DNA of 64,000 bases from Stereum hirsutum FP-91666 SS1. Its lineage: Eukaryota > Basidiomycota > Agaricomycetes > Russulales > Stereaceae. Shown in pieces: positions 11,877 to 22,588 of the stretch. The stretch is taken from positions 236,237-300,236 of the forward strand of contig NW_006763137.1 in assembly GCF_000264905.1 (NCBI RefSeq), given 5' to 3'. Within the stretch, counting starts at the first letter, position 1; the number at the start of each line of letters is the position of its first letter. The notes under the pieces are model-generated. The model was not told the DNA's origin, did not search any database, and was given only the letters and a program-made list of their open reading frames with translations. A program made the position numbers and the translations under genes.

Positions 11877-13292
11877 ATGTGTGGATTTCCCACGGAATTA
11901 TGGACCGATATCCTCCGGATGTCATGCGATCCTTCTGTCCCAGTTATTCTCAACATCGCGCACGGTACCATCTCCTCAGCCGACCCTCTGCTAGCCATCC
12001 CTCTGGTGTGCCATAGATGGAGAGATATCGCGTCGTCTCTCCACCTCCAGCCATTCAAACTGCATATCACAGACTCGATTGATCTATGTCAGGAGCTAGC
12101 CGGGTTCCCTTCTGTGGATAGCACAGCGCGAACTATGGAGCGTTGGCTCGCCAAATTCCAAGGCAAACCTCTCGTTGTGGCATGCCGTTTCGCGGTTGAC
12201 AACGGATCCATGTATCGGCCACAGCTGTGTGTGGTGCAATCACTCTTCTCACATCGGAACCAGTGGGACGATATGGATCTCGATATCCGTCCATTTATCA
12301 AAGACGAGATTGGTGATTTCCTGGAGGACGGTCTACCGCAACTGAGAAGACTGTCCCTGCGCTACCCGCCGGTCCACGATTACCGATCCGCTGAGCTCCC
12401 CGCGCTCGACAAGTGTCCTCTGCTGCAGGACGTAACGCTCATCAACATGCACCCTGACATTTGGGCCTTTCGAATTCCTTTCGAAAACCTGACGTCTTTG
12501 AGCCTGTTCGAAGAACTGTCAACGGAGGCGATTGACCTTTTGGGTCTCTGGGCGGGTCTTTCCGTAGCACATAATCTTCAGTCCCTCACTATAGGCGTAC
12601 ACCGCCGATATATCTGGGGCGAGCCAGTGGGTGTGCATTTTCCGAATGTTGACCTCCCGCATCTTCGTAATCTACAAATTACTTCGGTGTCAACCAACTT
12701 TTTCCACTTCACCTTTGGCCATCTGGTCGCTCCGAAGCTATCCGCCCTCACCATCATCTCACGTATCGACAGCACACCAACAAACCGGACGCAAGGCTTA
12801 GGTATCATGGCCTGGGGTAGCGACATCACCAGGCTGTTCCGTCAATTTCTCTCCCGGTCTCCATCGCTCCGAGAGTTCCACTTCAACTTCGACACTAGAT
12901 CGCCGGACCTCTACTCGATCCTCTCTCTACTCCCGGACCTCACGTCCCTCTCTTGGCCATTGCCTCCTACAGCGAGCTGCTCCAGCCTCCATCTACGATT
13001 CGATGATGCTGGAGGCAAACGGAGACTCGTCTCTGGTTCATGTCCTAAATTGGAGTCGATCACCTTTTACCCTCAGCCTGATGGCCATGTAGCAATGCCT
13101 GCTCACGTGTTAGATGATTGGTTCAGTATGATAGAGTCGAGATGGAGAGTACCTGAAGACGGGGTAAATGTCGCGCGTCTTCGGGTGTTGAAGGCGCACT
13201 TTCTGGCGCATGATCCGTCACAGGCAGTGCATGAACGCTTGTGGAGATTGCAGGATGAAGGGTTGAGGTTCATCAATTCATTATTTGATTAG
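11877..13292 (+). CDS. F-box domain protein (Agaricomycete type)
   Basis: A putative substrate-recognition subunit of an SCF (Skp1-cullin-F-box) ubiquitin ligase. Single exon, 471 residues. The F-box lies at the very N-terminus: FPTELWTDILRMSCD, followed by ADPLLAIPLVCHRWRDIASS, the usual pattern of a Pro-x-Glu helix then a W-R helix in mushroom F-box proteins. The rest is a series of Leu-rich segments (for example LRRLSLRYPP, LRNLQITSVS, LREFHFNFD) resembling degenerate leucine-rich repeats that would bind the substrate. A related but broken gene lies at about 19.6 kb, sharing the LNI-x2-G-x4-A-DP region. The ATG at 11877 was chosen because the F-box begins four residues later; two apparent 5' leader introns precede it. 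The substrate is unknown. Confidence 0.78.
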   Translation: MCGFPTELWTDILRMSCDPSVPVILNIAHGTISSADPLLAIPLVCHRWRDIASSLHLQPFKLHITDSIDLCQELAGFPSVDSTARTMERWLAKFQGKPLVVACRFAVDNGSMYRPQLCVVQSLFSHRNQWDDMDLDIRPFIKDEIGDFLEDGLPQLRRLSLRYPPVHDYRSAELPALDKCPLLQDVTLINMHPDIWAFRIPFENLTSLSLFEELSTEAIDLLGLWAGLSVAHNLQSLTIGVHRRYIWGEPVGVHFPNVDLPHLRNLQITSVSTNFFHFTFGHLVAPKLSALTIISRIDSTPTNRTQGLGIMAWGSDITRLFRQFLSRSPSLREFHFNFDTRSPDLYSILSLLPDLTSLSWPLPPTASCSSLHLRFDDAGGKRRLVSGSCPKLESITFYPQPDGHVAMPAHVLDDWFSMIESRWRVPEDGVNVARLRVLKAHFLAHDPSQAVHERLWRLQDEGLRFINSLFD

Positions 13293-14360
13293 GTACGCTT
13301 GTTCAGCGCCATCTTTCATCTTATGAACTCTCAAGACGTGACTTTTTCAGAACTGGAATGTTACCTTGTATTATGAGTTTTGACGATACATGGACCGAGT
13401 TTGAATTAGTGGCTCGTTTGTATTCTTTCGCCTTGGGAGAATCATAAGATGCAGGCCAAGCTCGTGTTTTTTTACAGGAATTTAGGAGACAGTCCACCTT
13501 TCGTACCATCAAAGTAGGTAGCGAAATTTGACTTGAATTGTGACACCTCTCGGAACTGTAATCTGGATTGCTACCTTCGTGAGCATCGGTATAGTGAAAT
13601 TATGATAAGGCGTTGGTATTATAACGCGCACGTATGAACGGTGCGGTTCCTTCTGGTGGACCGCCAGAATTTGCGCTTCAGCTCATATGGGCCACAGTCG
13701 AGGGAGATATCTCGCCACAGCCGAGTCGGTAGTATTCCCACGGAAGCTCTGTCGTCGAGGCCTGCCGCTTTTTCCTCGCTCCCCCATCTGACCTTTTCCA
13801 TCTTTGCGACCACTCGCCCAACGCTCTACCCGTGCACTCCGCTACGAGTCCTCGGGAAAATGTGGGTCGCGACATTATTGACGGTCAACGAGCCCCACAC
13901 CCTGCGAAACGCGCCCAAGACTCGGCTCTTGTCACCCTCTCGAACGGGGTAATGTGGATGGAGTGACAAATTCAACATGATGATCCAATTCGCGTGCCCT
14001 CGTTGTCGATTTCCTTCTTGGTAAGTCCGTCAGTCGAATGGATGTATACTCTGGGCGGGATGCGCATCGTCATAGACGTCTGAACCCACGGTAGGTCCAT
14101 GCCGTCTGGCCTTGCCATGCTGGAGGTTGAGTAAGGCGTTGAAGTATAGCCCAGCTTCGGTGGCTAAAGTGCAATCCACATCGTTCGTATGTATGTCAGC
14201 CAGTATCGACTCGTAAGTATCTGGTGGCAATTACACCTACTGAGGCGACATTTGAGAGATATATAAGATGGTTAAATCGTCCACAAGGTTTTCAGCCACT
14301 GCCTCTCATATCTGGCACTCCTCTTTCTATCTAGACGAACAACTTAAACAAAGATTCACA
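13293..14360. promoter_or_regulatory. Intergenic region, 3' flank of F-box gene and promoter of the reductase
   Basis: No gene is supported. A TATA box (TATATAAG at 14260-14267) lies about 95 bp before the reductase ATG, a typical distance for this fungus. A minus-strand open frame at 14030-14230 reads like protein but has no start codon or motif. Confidence 0.5.
14260..14267 (+). promoter_or_regulatory. TATA box of the aldo/keto reductase gene
   Basis: TATATAAG about 95 bp upstream of the ATG at 14361. Confidence 0.55.
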
Positions 14361-16247
14361 ATGTCGAAAGCTACTTTCACTCTCGGTGGACCGGCTGCTG
14401 GCACCAAGATCTCCAAGATCGGGGTAAGCTTACTGTGCTACTCTATATGGCTCTTGCGTCGCTCATAATGTTTTTGTTTTTTGCGGTGTGATAGCACGGC
14501 CTGATGTACATGACGTTCGTATTCGTCCCTCTGATATTGTATAGGCCCTTGAAGCCGTCAATCTTATGACCATCAGAGTTTGGTTCGCTGAGATGTGAAT
14601 ATTGACTTCACCGTCCAGATGGGTCCCAAACCCTGTTCCTGACGAGCAATGCTTCGAAGCCATGAAAGCCGGCATGGACACGCTGCCCCCCGGTACGAAG
14701 ATGGTACTCAACAGCGGTAAGCACCTATCCCAACCCTTCCCTCCTTCGTCTATTTTTCTCTCCCTACTCTTCATGTCCACCCACATTCATTGATGCTGAC
14801 TCAAAGTCGTATGTATCTGTATGATGTAGCCGATTTCTATGGTTTCAACCCGCCAGAGGCCAACCTCGAGCTCATCGCGCGTTTCTTCGAGAAGTATCCC
14901 GAATACTCTGAGAAGGCGTTCTTAGTCGTCAAGGTATGTTACGTTCCTTTAATTACCTACCAAACTTGTGTCAGAGTAATAACATTATATCCTTGGTACA
15001 CAGGGCGGATTCAAGATGGGCACCGGGCCCGAGCTGTCGTAAGTATTCCCTTCTCTGCGGTTTCTGAGCATAATCGCTACCCTATCCTCGACCGACTCAC
15101 TCACTCACTCCCTTCACAATTATCCTACCCACTACTCCCAGCCTCGAAGCCCTCCGCGCCTCCGCCCAAAACACCCTCTCCAAACTCCGTGGAACACACC
15201 CCATCGACGTCTTCGAGCCCGCACGCATGGACCAGGCAAATTACCCCCTCGAAGACGTGATGCGCAGCCTGAAAGCGCTGCAGGAGGAGGGTTTGATCAA
15301 AGGCGTCGGATTGTCGGAGGTGAGCGGGGAGACGGTTCGGAGGGCTGCGAAGGTGAGTTTCAAGTTGCGATTGAGTAAGTATTCGTGCGAGGGTGGTCGG
15401 ACTGACTGAGAGTGTGTAGATTTTGCCGATTGTGACGTGCGAGATTGATATTAGTTTGTGGAGTTACGAGAAGGAAACGCAGAATGGTAGGTTCCTTCTA
15501 CTCAACGATTTGTTGTTCGAGGCTGATGACTTTTGGTTTCTCGTTGGTCTACATAGTCATCGACGCGTGTAAAGAGAACAACGTAGCCGTGCTTGCTTAT
15601 GCGCCTCTAAGTAGTGGAATCTTGTCGGGAAAGATCAAGAAGACCGAGGATGTCCCAGGTTAGTATATGCATAGTTCTCAATCACCACACGGGTCGTGTT
15701 ACTGATATCGATCCTCTTCCTCGAATGAAACGCAGAGGGAGACCTCCGCCACCACTTCGGCCGTTTCACCGAGGACGTATGTTCTAACTTCTACATTCCC
15801 AAATTCCTCCCACTTTCGAACACTGTTCGTGTCATGACTAGTTCTGACTGACAAGGATACCACTTATAAACAGGCAATGACGAACAACGCGGCCATCGTC
15901 GAAGCTCTCAAAGTTCTCGCGGTCAAGAAAGGATGCACGCTCGCTCAGCTCTGTATAGCTTGGGTCGCCGCCCTTGGGGCCCACGTCATTCCCATCCCTG
16001 GATCTTCGTGCGTCCCCCTTGTTCTTCCACTCCGTCCGACTAGTATCTGTCACGGTCCACCTGGACTCATGGTTTGATGCATGGCCACAGCAAAGCAGAA
16101 CGCACCGTCGAAAACGCCGCAGCCGGAGAGATCGCCCTCACCGCTGAAGACTTGAAAGAGATAGACGCGGTTTTGGAGAAGTATCCCGTGCATGGCGTCA
16201 GACACATCATTGGCGTGCCGAAGGAGGCGTTGCATCTCTGGGGTTGA
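14361..16247 (+). CDS. Aldo/keto reductase, pyridoxal-reductase type
   Basis: An NADPH-dependent aldo/keto reductase most like fungal pyridoxal reductase (Plr1, vitamin B6 salvage) and YakC-type enzymes. Eleven exons join cleanly in phase: 14361-14423, 14495-14514, 14619-14716, 14830-14933, 15004-15038, 15142-15352, 15420-15486, 15557-15658, 15736-15776, 15874-16007, 16091-16247, giving 343 residues. Visible family features are Asp62-Phe-Tyr64 (catalytic Asp/Tyr), Lys95 in FLVVKGGFKMG, FEPARMD at 131-137 in place of the classical His region (as in the B6 subfamily), IKGVGLSEVS, YAPLSSGILSGK and the cofactor loop IPIPGSSKAERTVENA. Length and motif order are normal for the family. Exon 2 is only 20 nt. 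Cytosolic; no signal peptide. The true substrate could be another small aldehyde. Confidence 0.9.
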
Positions 16248-17574
16248 ACGTATGACGAAGTGCTTGGTGGGCGATGGTAGAGCGCTGCCATGTGTAAGAC
16301 GAGTACGATGAATTGAATTGACCATGCGTGAACGGTTTATATTCATCCATCCTGACCAGAACCATGGTGACCATCAAGTTGCGAGCGACACTACGGATTA
16401 TAATAAGTCCTCCTAACTTGAAAGTATCGTGAATTGCTGTTCCATCGCCATCGATAGTTTCGACCCAGCGGAAGGCGGTCGGAGTACATGAACTTGAAGC
16501 TGGGCAATGCAGACTTGCAGGCCTTCAGTTGTTCGATGAGCCCTAGCTAGTAGCAGCGTATCCTCCTCCAGCCGTCAAGCATGCGACATGGGCCAACAAA
16601 CGAAACTTCAACTGGCAATCAAGACCGGTTGAGTACGTTCTCGTACCATGAGAGATGCTGAAGCGCTGAAAGAGGCGCCTTGTGTCACGGTTTACAGCTG
16701 TTTGCCCGCCGATGGTTGTCGGCACTTGCCGGCTCACAAAGGAAATCACAACCACCGGACGCGCTCGCTCTTGGCTGCACACGTACAATTGTAGTCGAGT
16801 CGACATTTCCATCAACGACCACGAGAACATCGCGGAAGGTTGAGACGTTCTCTGGTGTGTTACATGGACTTCGTTTCGATTCAGAGTGAGCGTCGACAAG
16901 GCTGGTTCGGTGCCACCTGGACCATACCGCACCAAATCATAGTGAACCCGGGGCCACAAAGTCCAAATCCAAATCATTCATGTCGATGCCGAAGCGCTGA
17001 ACTCAAGCCTTCAGCAGAGCTCGTCGTTTGTGCGACGTACTCACTTCTAGATCAGGTTCAAGTAGGACGACGGCATGCGAACCTCCTGAGGAGACTACTT
17101 ATCTAGGATCAAGTGCGCGAACGATGGACGGTCAACGTCGAACCGTCATTGTAGATGTACTCTACAACGCGTCCCGTTAATGTTGGACTCTTCGAGCGCT
17201 CCTCCGTGGTGAGACCTCGCTCAAAAAGTGGAAGTGGGTGCGCCCCTCGAAATTTGGTGTCGGGCCCAAGAGATGGTCATGTCAGGCTGTACATCCAGGG
17301 TTGCCTGTCCGAATGCTGAGGCCAATTGTGATGCCGTAAAAGTCCGGTAGACTGTACAGGTTTTGCATCGGAGGTAAGAATGTGAGAGGGCGATAAAAGC
17401 CCAGAGCATGAGACGATAGGTTGTGAGCCCATATAAACAGCCAGGCAGACGGTTTATTGGACAGAGCAAGAATATAGTGTATGTGGATGGGGATGAAGGA
17501 CGAAAACTGAGCATTGAGATGTATCAGTGACCATGATACGTTAGAATAAACAGAAATAACGCACAGAAAAGCAG
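16248..17574. other. Intergenic region between convergent genes
   Basis: The reductase (plus) and the uL23m gene (minus) converge on this stretch, so it should carry both 3' UTRs and terminators. Only short spurious frames are present; no RNA gene or repeat was recognised. Confidence 0.5.
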
Positions 17575-18486
17575 CTAAGCCTCGGCGGAGCGCACAGTCC
17601 CCTTCCTGCTCTCCTGCATTTTTGATTTGGTCTCTGCAATCAACTTTTCCCTGAGCGCCCGTCTGTCCGCGATCGTCTGCAGAATCGTGCTTCGTTTGAC
17701 GGTGAGGTCGCCCCTCCACCTGCCGCCAGCACCAGCACTGGACCTCGTCATCAACAACAAATTCCGTTTCTCCGCATCCTTGCCCTCCTGCACGTGCAAC
17801 GCCTGCTCCAACCACTCCTCCCTATTCTCCCTCTCCTCCGCCGACATATCCTCCTTCGCCTGCGGATAGTAGAACGGCTCGACCAAGCCCACCACCGCCC
17901 TCTTATACGTCTTCTCCGGCCTCGTCACCTGCTTCCTCGTCCACCTATCCGTATACAACGGCGACACATAATTCGCCGTCCGGATATACGTCGTCTTCAC
18001 GCCATAAACCGAATGCAAATACGACCTAATATCCGTCTTCGTCACGCTCTGCGGCATCCTAAACGTCGCCTCGTACGGATTATAAGCCTGTCCCGCCGGC
18101 GTATGATTCCTCACCATCCTCAACACAATCTGCGGCAAATACACCTTCTGCGCAACCACGCTCGTCGCCTCCGTCCCATCCGTGTACTTCGAATGCTTCA
18201 ACCCGCGCAAACGAGCCCGTCGAACGAGAGACGCGGCCCATTGTTCTTCGGTGGGTTCGGTGCCGTCGAGCCGGATGAGGTCGCCTTTGGCTTTGAGACG
18301 GGTGTAGCGCGCGAATTCGGAGGGTGTGAGGCCGGAAGGGCGCGCGTCGGTTTCGGTGGGGGAGGGGGTGGGTTGTTTGCGAGAGCGACGGAGACGGACG
18401 GCGAGGGGGGCGGAGGCGGTTCGGGCGGCGGCGGCGACGGGGTCGGGGATGATGGTCGCGTAGGAGCGACGGAGGGTGGCGAACAT
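17575..18486 (-). CDS. MRP20: Mitochondrial large-subunit ribosomal protein uL23m
   Basis: Homologue of yeast Mrp20, a protein near the polypeptide exit tunnel of the mitochondrial large ribosomal subunit. Single exon, 303 residues from the ATG at 18486. The N-terminus MFATLRRSYATIIPDP is rich in Arg and hydroxylated residues and lacks acidic residues at first, as expected for a mitochondrial presequence. The core L23 domain lies in the middle: VYLPQIVLRMVRN, NPYEATFRMPQSVTK, DIRSYLHSVYGVKTTYIRTAN, then a basic K-R-x-Y-K-R-A-V region and a charged C-terminal extension typical of fungal uL23m. The frame stays open upstream but only to a GTG, not an ATG, so 18486 is the start. Housekeeping gene; convergent with the aldo/keto reductase. 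Confidence 0.88.
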   Translation of the reverse strand: MFATLRRSYATIIPDPVAAAARTASAPLAVRLRRSRKQPTPSPTETDARPSGLTPSEFARYTRLKAKGDLIRLDGTEPTEEQWAASLVRRARLRGLKHSKYTDGTEATSVVAQKVYLPQIVLRMVRNHTPAGQAYNPYEATFRMPQSVTKTDIRSYLHSVYGVKTTYIRTANYVSPLYTDRWTRKQVTRPEKTYKRAVVGLVEPFYYPQAKEDMSAEERENREEWLEQALHVQEGKDAEKRNLLLMTRSSAGAGGRWRGDLTVKRSTILQTIADRRALREKLIAETKSKMQESRKGTVRSAEA

Positions 18487-18800
18487 GGAGGGCGACGAGG
18501 AGGTGGTGGTGCTCACTGTTTCGTTTGTCGGCGCGAAAACAGAGTCGAGACGCGCTGGATTTGGTTCTGTTTGGGTGTGGCGAGGAAAGATGACAGGGGC
18601 CACGACGCAACAATATTTATGTTAACTTCCGAGAACTGGATCACATATGACTTCCTTTGCGACCCAAACTAGACAGAACTGTCGTTAACACTCCTCCCAA
18701 GGGAACTGTTGACAATGATTCTTGAGCAACAAATGAAAATCGTTGTGTGAAAGCTTGTTTAGCCGCTATCTTGGACCCGTCAAGACGCACTTTATGTCAA
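18487..18800. promoter_or_regulatory. Divergent spacer between uL23m and tRNA-Cys
   Basis: Holds the promoter region of the uL23m gene on the minus strand and the 5' flank of the tRNA. No TATA box stands out. Confidence 0.4.
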
Positions 18801-18873
18801 GACTCCGTAGCTCAGTGGTTAGAGCATGCGATTGCAGATCGCAGGGTCACGTGTTCAAATCACGTCGGGGTCT
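18801..18873 (+). tRNA. tRNA-Cys(GCA): tRNA-Cys (anticodon GCA)
   Basis: A complete 73-nt cloverleaf. Acceptor arm GACTCCG pairs with CGGGGTC with one G-U pair. The D arm is GCTC/GAGC with loop AGTGGTTA. The anticodon stem TGCGA/TCGCA encloses TTGCAGA, giving anticodon GCA. The variable loop is GGGTC, the T arm is ACGTG-TTCAAAT-CACGT, and the discriminator base is T, the expected identity element for Cys. Internal A and B box promoters for RNA polymerase III are present in the D and T arms. There is no intron. Confidence 0.95.
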
Positions 18874-19613
18874 GTATGAATGGTGGACGATGTATCTCAT
18901 CAAATTTTCGAATTTAGAATCTCATTGTGCGCTTCACGCGGGGCCTTATTTTGACATTCTTTTTCTCGATAGTGTTAGGGCGCGGTCGAATACGCCATTT
19001 GCAGTATGGAGTTTCACATAGAAGAAAAAAACAATGTTCAGGCCCCACCTGGGGTAGAGGCCGCTGGTTCGAACCATACGTGTGCCACTTAGTCTGTGCG
19101 GCCAAATGACCGTCTCTTTATTTTTCTCCAGTGAACTATGTAGCTTGTTCATAGACTCGAGACAGTAGTTTCTGATGCATGTCATAACAGCGCAGGGTCT
19201 TCGTTCCCAGAACGACTGCAGTTCGCGTGACGCGTCGACGGGACCCGGGTGACTATTGTGCAGTGGCGCAGAACCGAGGCTTATAAGTTCTCATCGTTCA
19301 ACTCGAACATATATAGTTGTTGTCTACGATCTACTCATCAGACTAGCGGCGTGATTTTTTTTGGTAAGCTTACGGACACTTGTCTGTCTTTGATCCTGCC
19401 GAGAACCCAACGAGAACCCTCTGGTTGACCTGAAGTGCCAAACTTAGCTTACACGGTCAATCGAGCTCTGACTGAGTCATCCCTTGGGGTTTTGTCTTTT
19501 ACTTGGTGAGGATGTAATGGTCTGTCCTAAATGTTATCCCCGCCGTACTGTATATCACAAAAGTTGCTCACAGTTTCGTTCGAAACATAGGCTGCAATCA
19601 CGGTGGACGGTGA
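18874..19613. other. Intergenic region after the tRNA
   Basis: No gene is supported. A palindrome TGGTTCGAACCA near 19,070 imitates a T arm but no cloverleaf can be closed around it. Confidence 0.4.
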
Positions 19614-20351
19614 ACGTCACATCCCCCCCGCGAGGTTCTGGCGCATATCTCTATCCATGCTTGTGACTTTTCCAGTCCAGTCACGCTAAACATTGTTCAA
19701 GGGGAGGCAACCGCTGAGGACCCACGCATTGCTCTGACCCAAGTATCCCGAATGTGGCGAGGGATTGCACTGTCCATAGTCCCGTTGTGGTGCAATCTGA
19801 AGCTATTGGACACCGACCTGGGTCCGTCCCAGCTCGAACCCTCGCTCGATCTCACCGCCTATGTTCTCACACGCTGGCTCCAGCGCTCGGGTGCGGCCCC
19901 ATTGACTCTCCGCTTCAAGTTAATGTGTTGGGATGCGTACGAGCTCAAGCGACTTTCTCTTCGAGTATTCCTCAGAGAGTCCAAACGCTGGAAAGACGTT
20001 CGGATGTTGATCGACGGCCAGAAGACCCTTTACATAGATGACCTCCCGAACGACGCCTTGCCAGTTCTCCAACTCCTTCATTTTACCCAGACCGTACCAG
20101 GACTAAACCCCTTCACCACGTCGTCTCTCAATGTCCTCGCCTCCAAAACCTTCATCTCTGCAACGTCAATATCCCGCTTTCCCTATGGGGTCATCCATGT
20201 TGGATTCCATGGTCCGTGTTCGCCTTTGCTCTTTTTCTTTATTGTTCGCATCAGACTGACATTGTAGCCTAACGCTTCTCTAGATCACCCCGAACATCTC
20301 TTCCGAGTTCTCGAGGCGGTGAATATTTGCTTTCTCGAGGTTGATCAATGA
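19614..20351 (+). pseudogene. F-box gene remnant, N-terminus missing
   Basis: An open frame starting right after a stop at 19611-19613 reads EVLAHISIHACDFSSP, then VTLNIVQGEATAEDPRIALT and QVSRMWRGIALSIVPLW, which matches the F-box region of mushroom F-box proteins and resembles the intact gene at 11.9 kb. A Leu-rich part follows to about 20211. A plausible intron (20212-20283) leads to a 22-codon tail ending at 20351. No in-frame ATG precedes the F-box, the next upstream codons meet a stop with no acceptor site, and the C-terminal Leu-rich region is about half normal length. I read it as a truncated copy. An alternative is a functional gene with an unseen 5' exon. Confidence 0.55.
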
Positions 20352-21055
20352 CGTCAGGTTGAAGTATTGTGGCACTGCTTAGTCGAAATCAAATACATCT
20401 CCCAATGCCACCCTAGTCGCGGCGCTTTTCTTCCTTCAATCATCTCTGTCTCTGGAATATCTCTACACCGTCAAACTAACATTGCACAAGTATGGTGCTA
20501 CGAAATGCTATCGACTGGCACACCCACAGAGATCAGCATGATGTGGCCTTAGGGGCCACTACCGTCACGTTTAGTCGCCACCCGAGGCGATGCACACAAG
20601 CCTACGATCTCATATGCGATTCTTCAACCTTTCTCCACCAACTTCGCCTGACTATCAACCTCATATATCATTCCCTCAACCAATCTATCAATCCCCAATC
20701 GAGGGTGTCCCAACCATCAGCTAGCGACGCGAGTCGTCACCGCATTGACTACTAACTTCCACCGTTCGAAAGTTCAAGCTCCACCTCCACCCTGTTCTGT
20801 TGTTTCTCGCCATCACCCCAATGATGAACGTCGATGAACTCTAACTCTGGATCGATATTCGTGGAAGGACACCGTTTCAGCGCTAGCGACGATGCCTTCT
20901 CGGCGGTGCATACCAGTTCTACCACTCGTTTGAGGATGGGACGGGTATATAAGCAGCGTTGATTCTGTGAAGGAAAACATCGGCCACCGTCGTTTCTTCT
21001 CATTCTCACTTTCTCACTCTCCCATTCGTCCCTCCATCACTTCCGAATCGTCACC
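20352..21055. promoter_or_regulatory. Intergenic region with promoter of the small secreted protein
   Basis: The left part may contain decayed downstream sequence of the F-box remnant. The right part has a clear TATA box (TATATAAG, 20946-20953) and a CT-rich transcription-start tract at about 21,000-21,040. Confidence 0.5.
20946..20953 (+). promoter_or_regulatory. TATA box of the small secreted protein gene
   Basis: TATATAAG about 103 bp before the ATG at 21056, followed by a pyrimidine-rich initiator stretch. Confidence 0.6.
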
Positions 21056-21811
21056 ATGTTCGCTAAACTCGTCCTCGCCGCCCTCTCGCTCGTCGCTGCC
21101 ACCTCAGCTGTCACTGTCGACCCGGCGAAGGTTCGTTCACCTCGCTCTCTTCTAGTTGTTCATGGGCTGACGATTCGAGGGTGCTGTTCAGTGGTATACA
21201 CTCTCAACGGGCGGATCGACCTATCTTGATTCTACGGACAGCGTTCTGATGCCTCAGTCGCATACGGAGTAAGCACTCGCCGATGTTCTGGGCCCCCAGT
21301 GTGGGTCACTAACGATGAATTTCGTTGTCCTTCGATTTGTAGTCGCAATGCTCTCAATTCCGGAAACGACAAAGGCGTCCGATTCAGATTCCCCGATGGT
21401 CTCCCAGGTATACTGCCCCTTCTACCCCATCACCCCTTCGTCACATACTGACTCCACCCCTCTCATTATCAGGTCGTGTCGTTTGCGCAGCCCACAACGA
21501 CCACTGGGTCGGGATTGCCCAGGGCGATAACGTCTACCTCAACCAATGGAGCACCAATCTCGACTCGGACGACTGGCTGGGCACCGCTGAGGCTGTGGGC
21601 GACGGTATTGAGCTGTATTATTCGGACGGATATGCAGGGACGAATACTATTGGGACGCCTGGTGAGTCATTGATTTCCTTAAATGTTCTATGGTCCAGGT
21701 GATGTCTTTCTGGTGCTTACCAGTGGCTGCCATTTGGTGGTGTGTTTTGTAGTTACACAGAGCGAGGCGGTGACGTGGGATGTCATTGAGATTAGTGCGC
21801 CTCAGCTTTGA
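21056..21811 (+). CDS. Small secreted protein, family not recognised
   Basis: Five exons (21056-21130, 21192-21268, 21343-21407, 21473-21661, 21753-21811) give 154 residues. The N-terminus MFAKLVLAALSLVAATSA is a textbook signal peptide with cleavage expected after Ala18, so the mature protein of about 136 residues should be extracellular. It is acidic and rich in Asp, Gly, Trp and Tyr (WYTLSTGG, GVRFRFPDGLPG, AAHNDHWVGIAQGDNV, DDWLGTAEAVG). It has a single Cys in the mature part, so it is not a typical cysteine-rich effector or hydrophobin. The pattern of short aromatic-rich strands suggests a compact beta fold, possibly sugar-binding, but that is only a guess. No known domain could be named. 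The strong TATA box suggests high or regulated expression. Confidence 0.72.
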
Positions 21812-22588
21812 GTTGAGCTGGTGTACGGTGGGGATAGGCATGAGGATGTTGTTATGGAGTGCAGCATATATCTAAATTATTAGCATATATTTCTTTCCTG
21901 CTCGTCAATGACTTATTACGATGACTTTTCTTCGCTATCGAAGCCCTTCACTGACCTTTCCCCGGCTCCTCTTCGTACGTTCAACAACATACATTGAAGA
22001 ATATACCCAAAGTGAGGCGTCTGAGTATACCGACTTAGTTTAGAGGCGTTGACCGTGTGAGAAGGGAGGAATTAAATGCAGTAGTGTGGGTGAACGGTGC
22101 CACCGCCACTCGTGTTAACCGTCGGCGCTAACCTTGAATTCCGTCGTGTCGTCCTTTCTCCCGAACCACCATGTATCGTTCATGAAGTCACACTCGAAAG
22201 GGATCCGATGACTTGCCTGCGATTCTAAGATCAACTCTCTTGACACACTGTGATTCTCTGCGCGGTCAGACGCTCTTGTTGACTGGTCTTGTGGGCTTTG
22301 AGATGTGTCTGCTCTGAGTCCGAGTCGACCAGCCCGAGGGCTTATCGCTAATGCTCTCCTTGAAATGCATTTTGCCTGGCCTAAACCAACTACAATATCA
22401 CAGTGACATGTCTCAAACAAAGCCAAGATAATGAGTCTTTGTCTCTACAATCCTAGAAGCTCGATCAAGTTCAACATAAAACTACTTCCGTCCACTGAAT
22501 GTCTTCACGCCCAACTTCAACCCATTCTCATCTCATCTCTTCCTCTCTCCCCTTCGACCTCTTTCCTTCTTTCCTTCCCGCCCATCTC
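21812..22588. other. Intergenic region between two secreted-protein genes
   Basis: No gene is supported. The last 100 bp are CT-rich and form the leader of the GH16 gene. An in-frame upstream ATG at 22499 would add 30 residues before the signal peptide. Confidence 0.45.

Noticed and set aside
14030..14230. Minus-strand frame reading PPDTYESILADIHTND
   Set aside because: Looks somewhat protein-like but begins at TTG, has no ATG, no partner exon and no recognised motif.
17794..18672. 292-codon plus-strand open frame opposite uL23m
   Set aside because: It is the antisense shadow of the ribosomal protein gene, with an Arg/Leu-rich then Gly-rich translation caused by codon bias of the real strand.
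19030..19110. Possible second tRNA or tRNA fragment around the TGGTTCGAACCA palindrome
   Set aside because: The T-arm-like palindrome has no matching acceptor, D or anticodon arm within tRNA distance on either strand.
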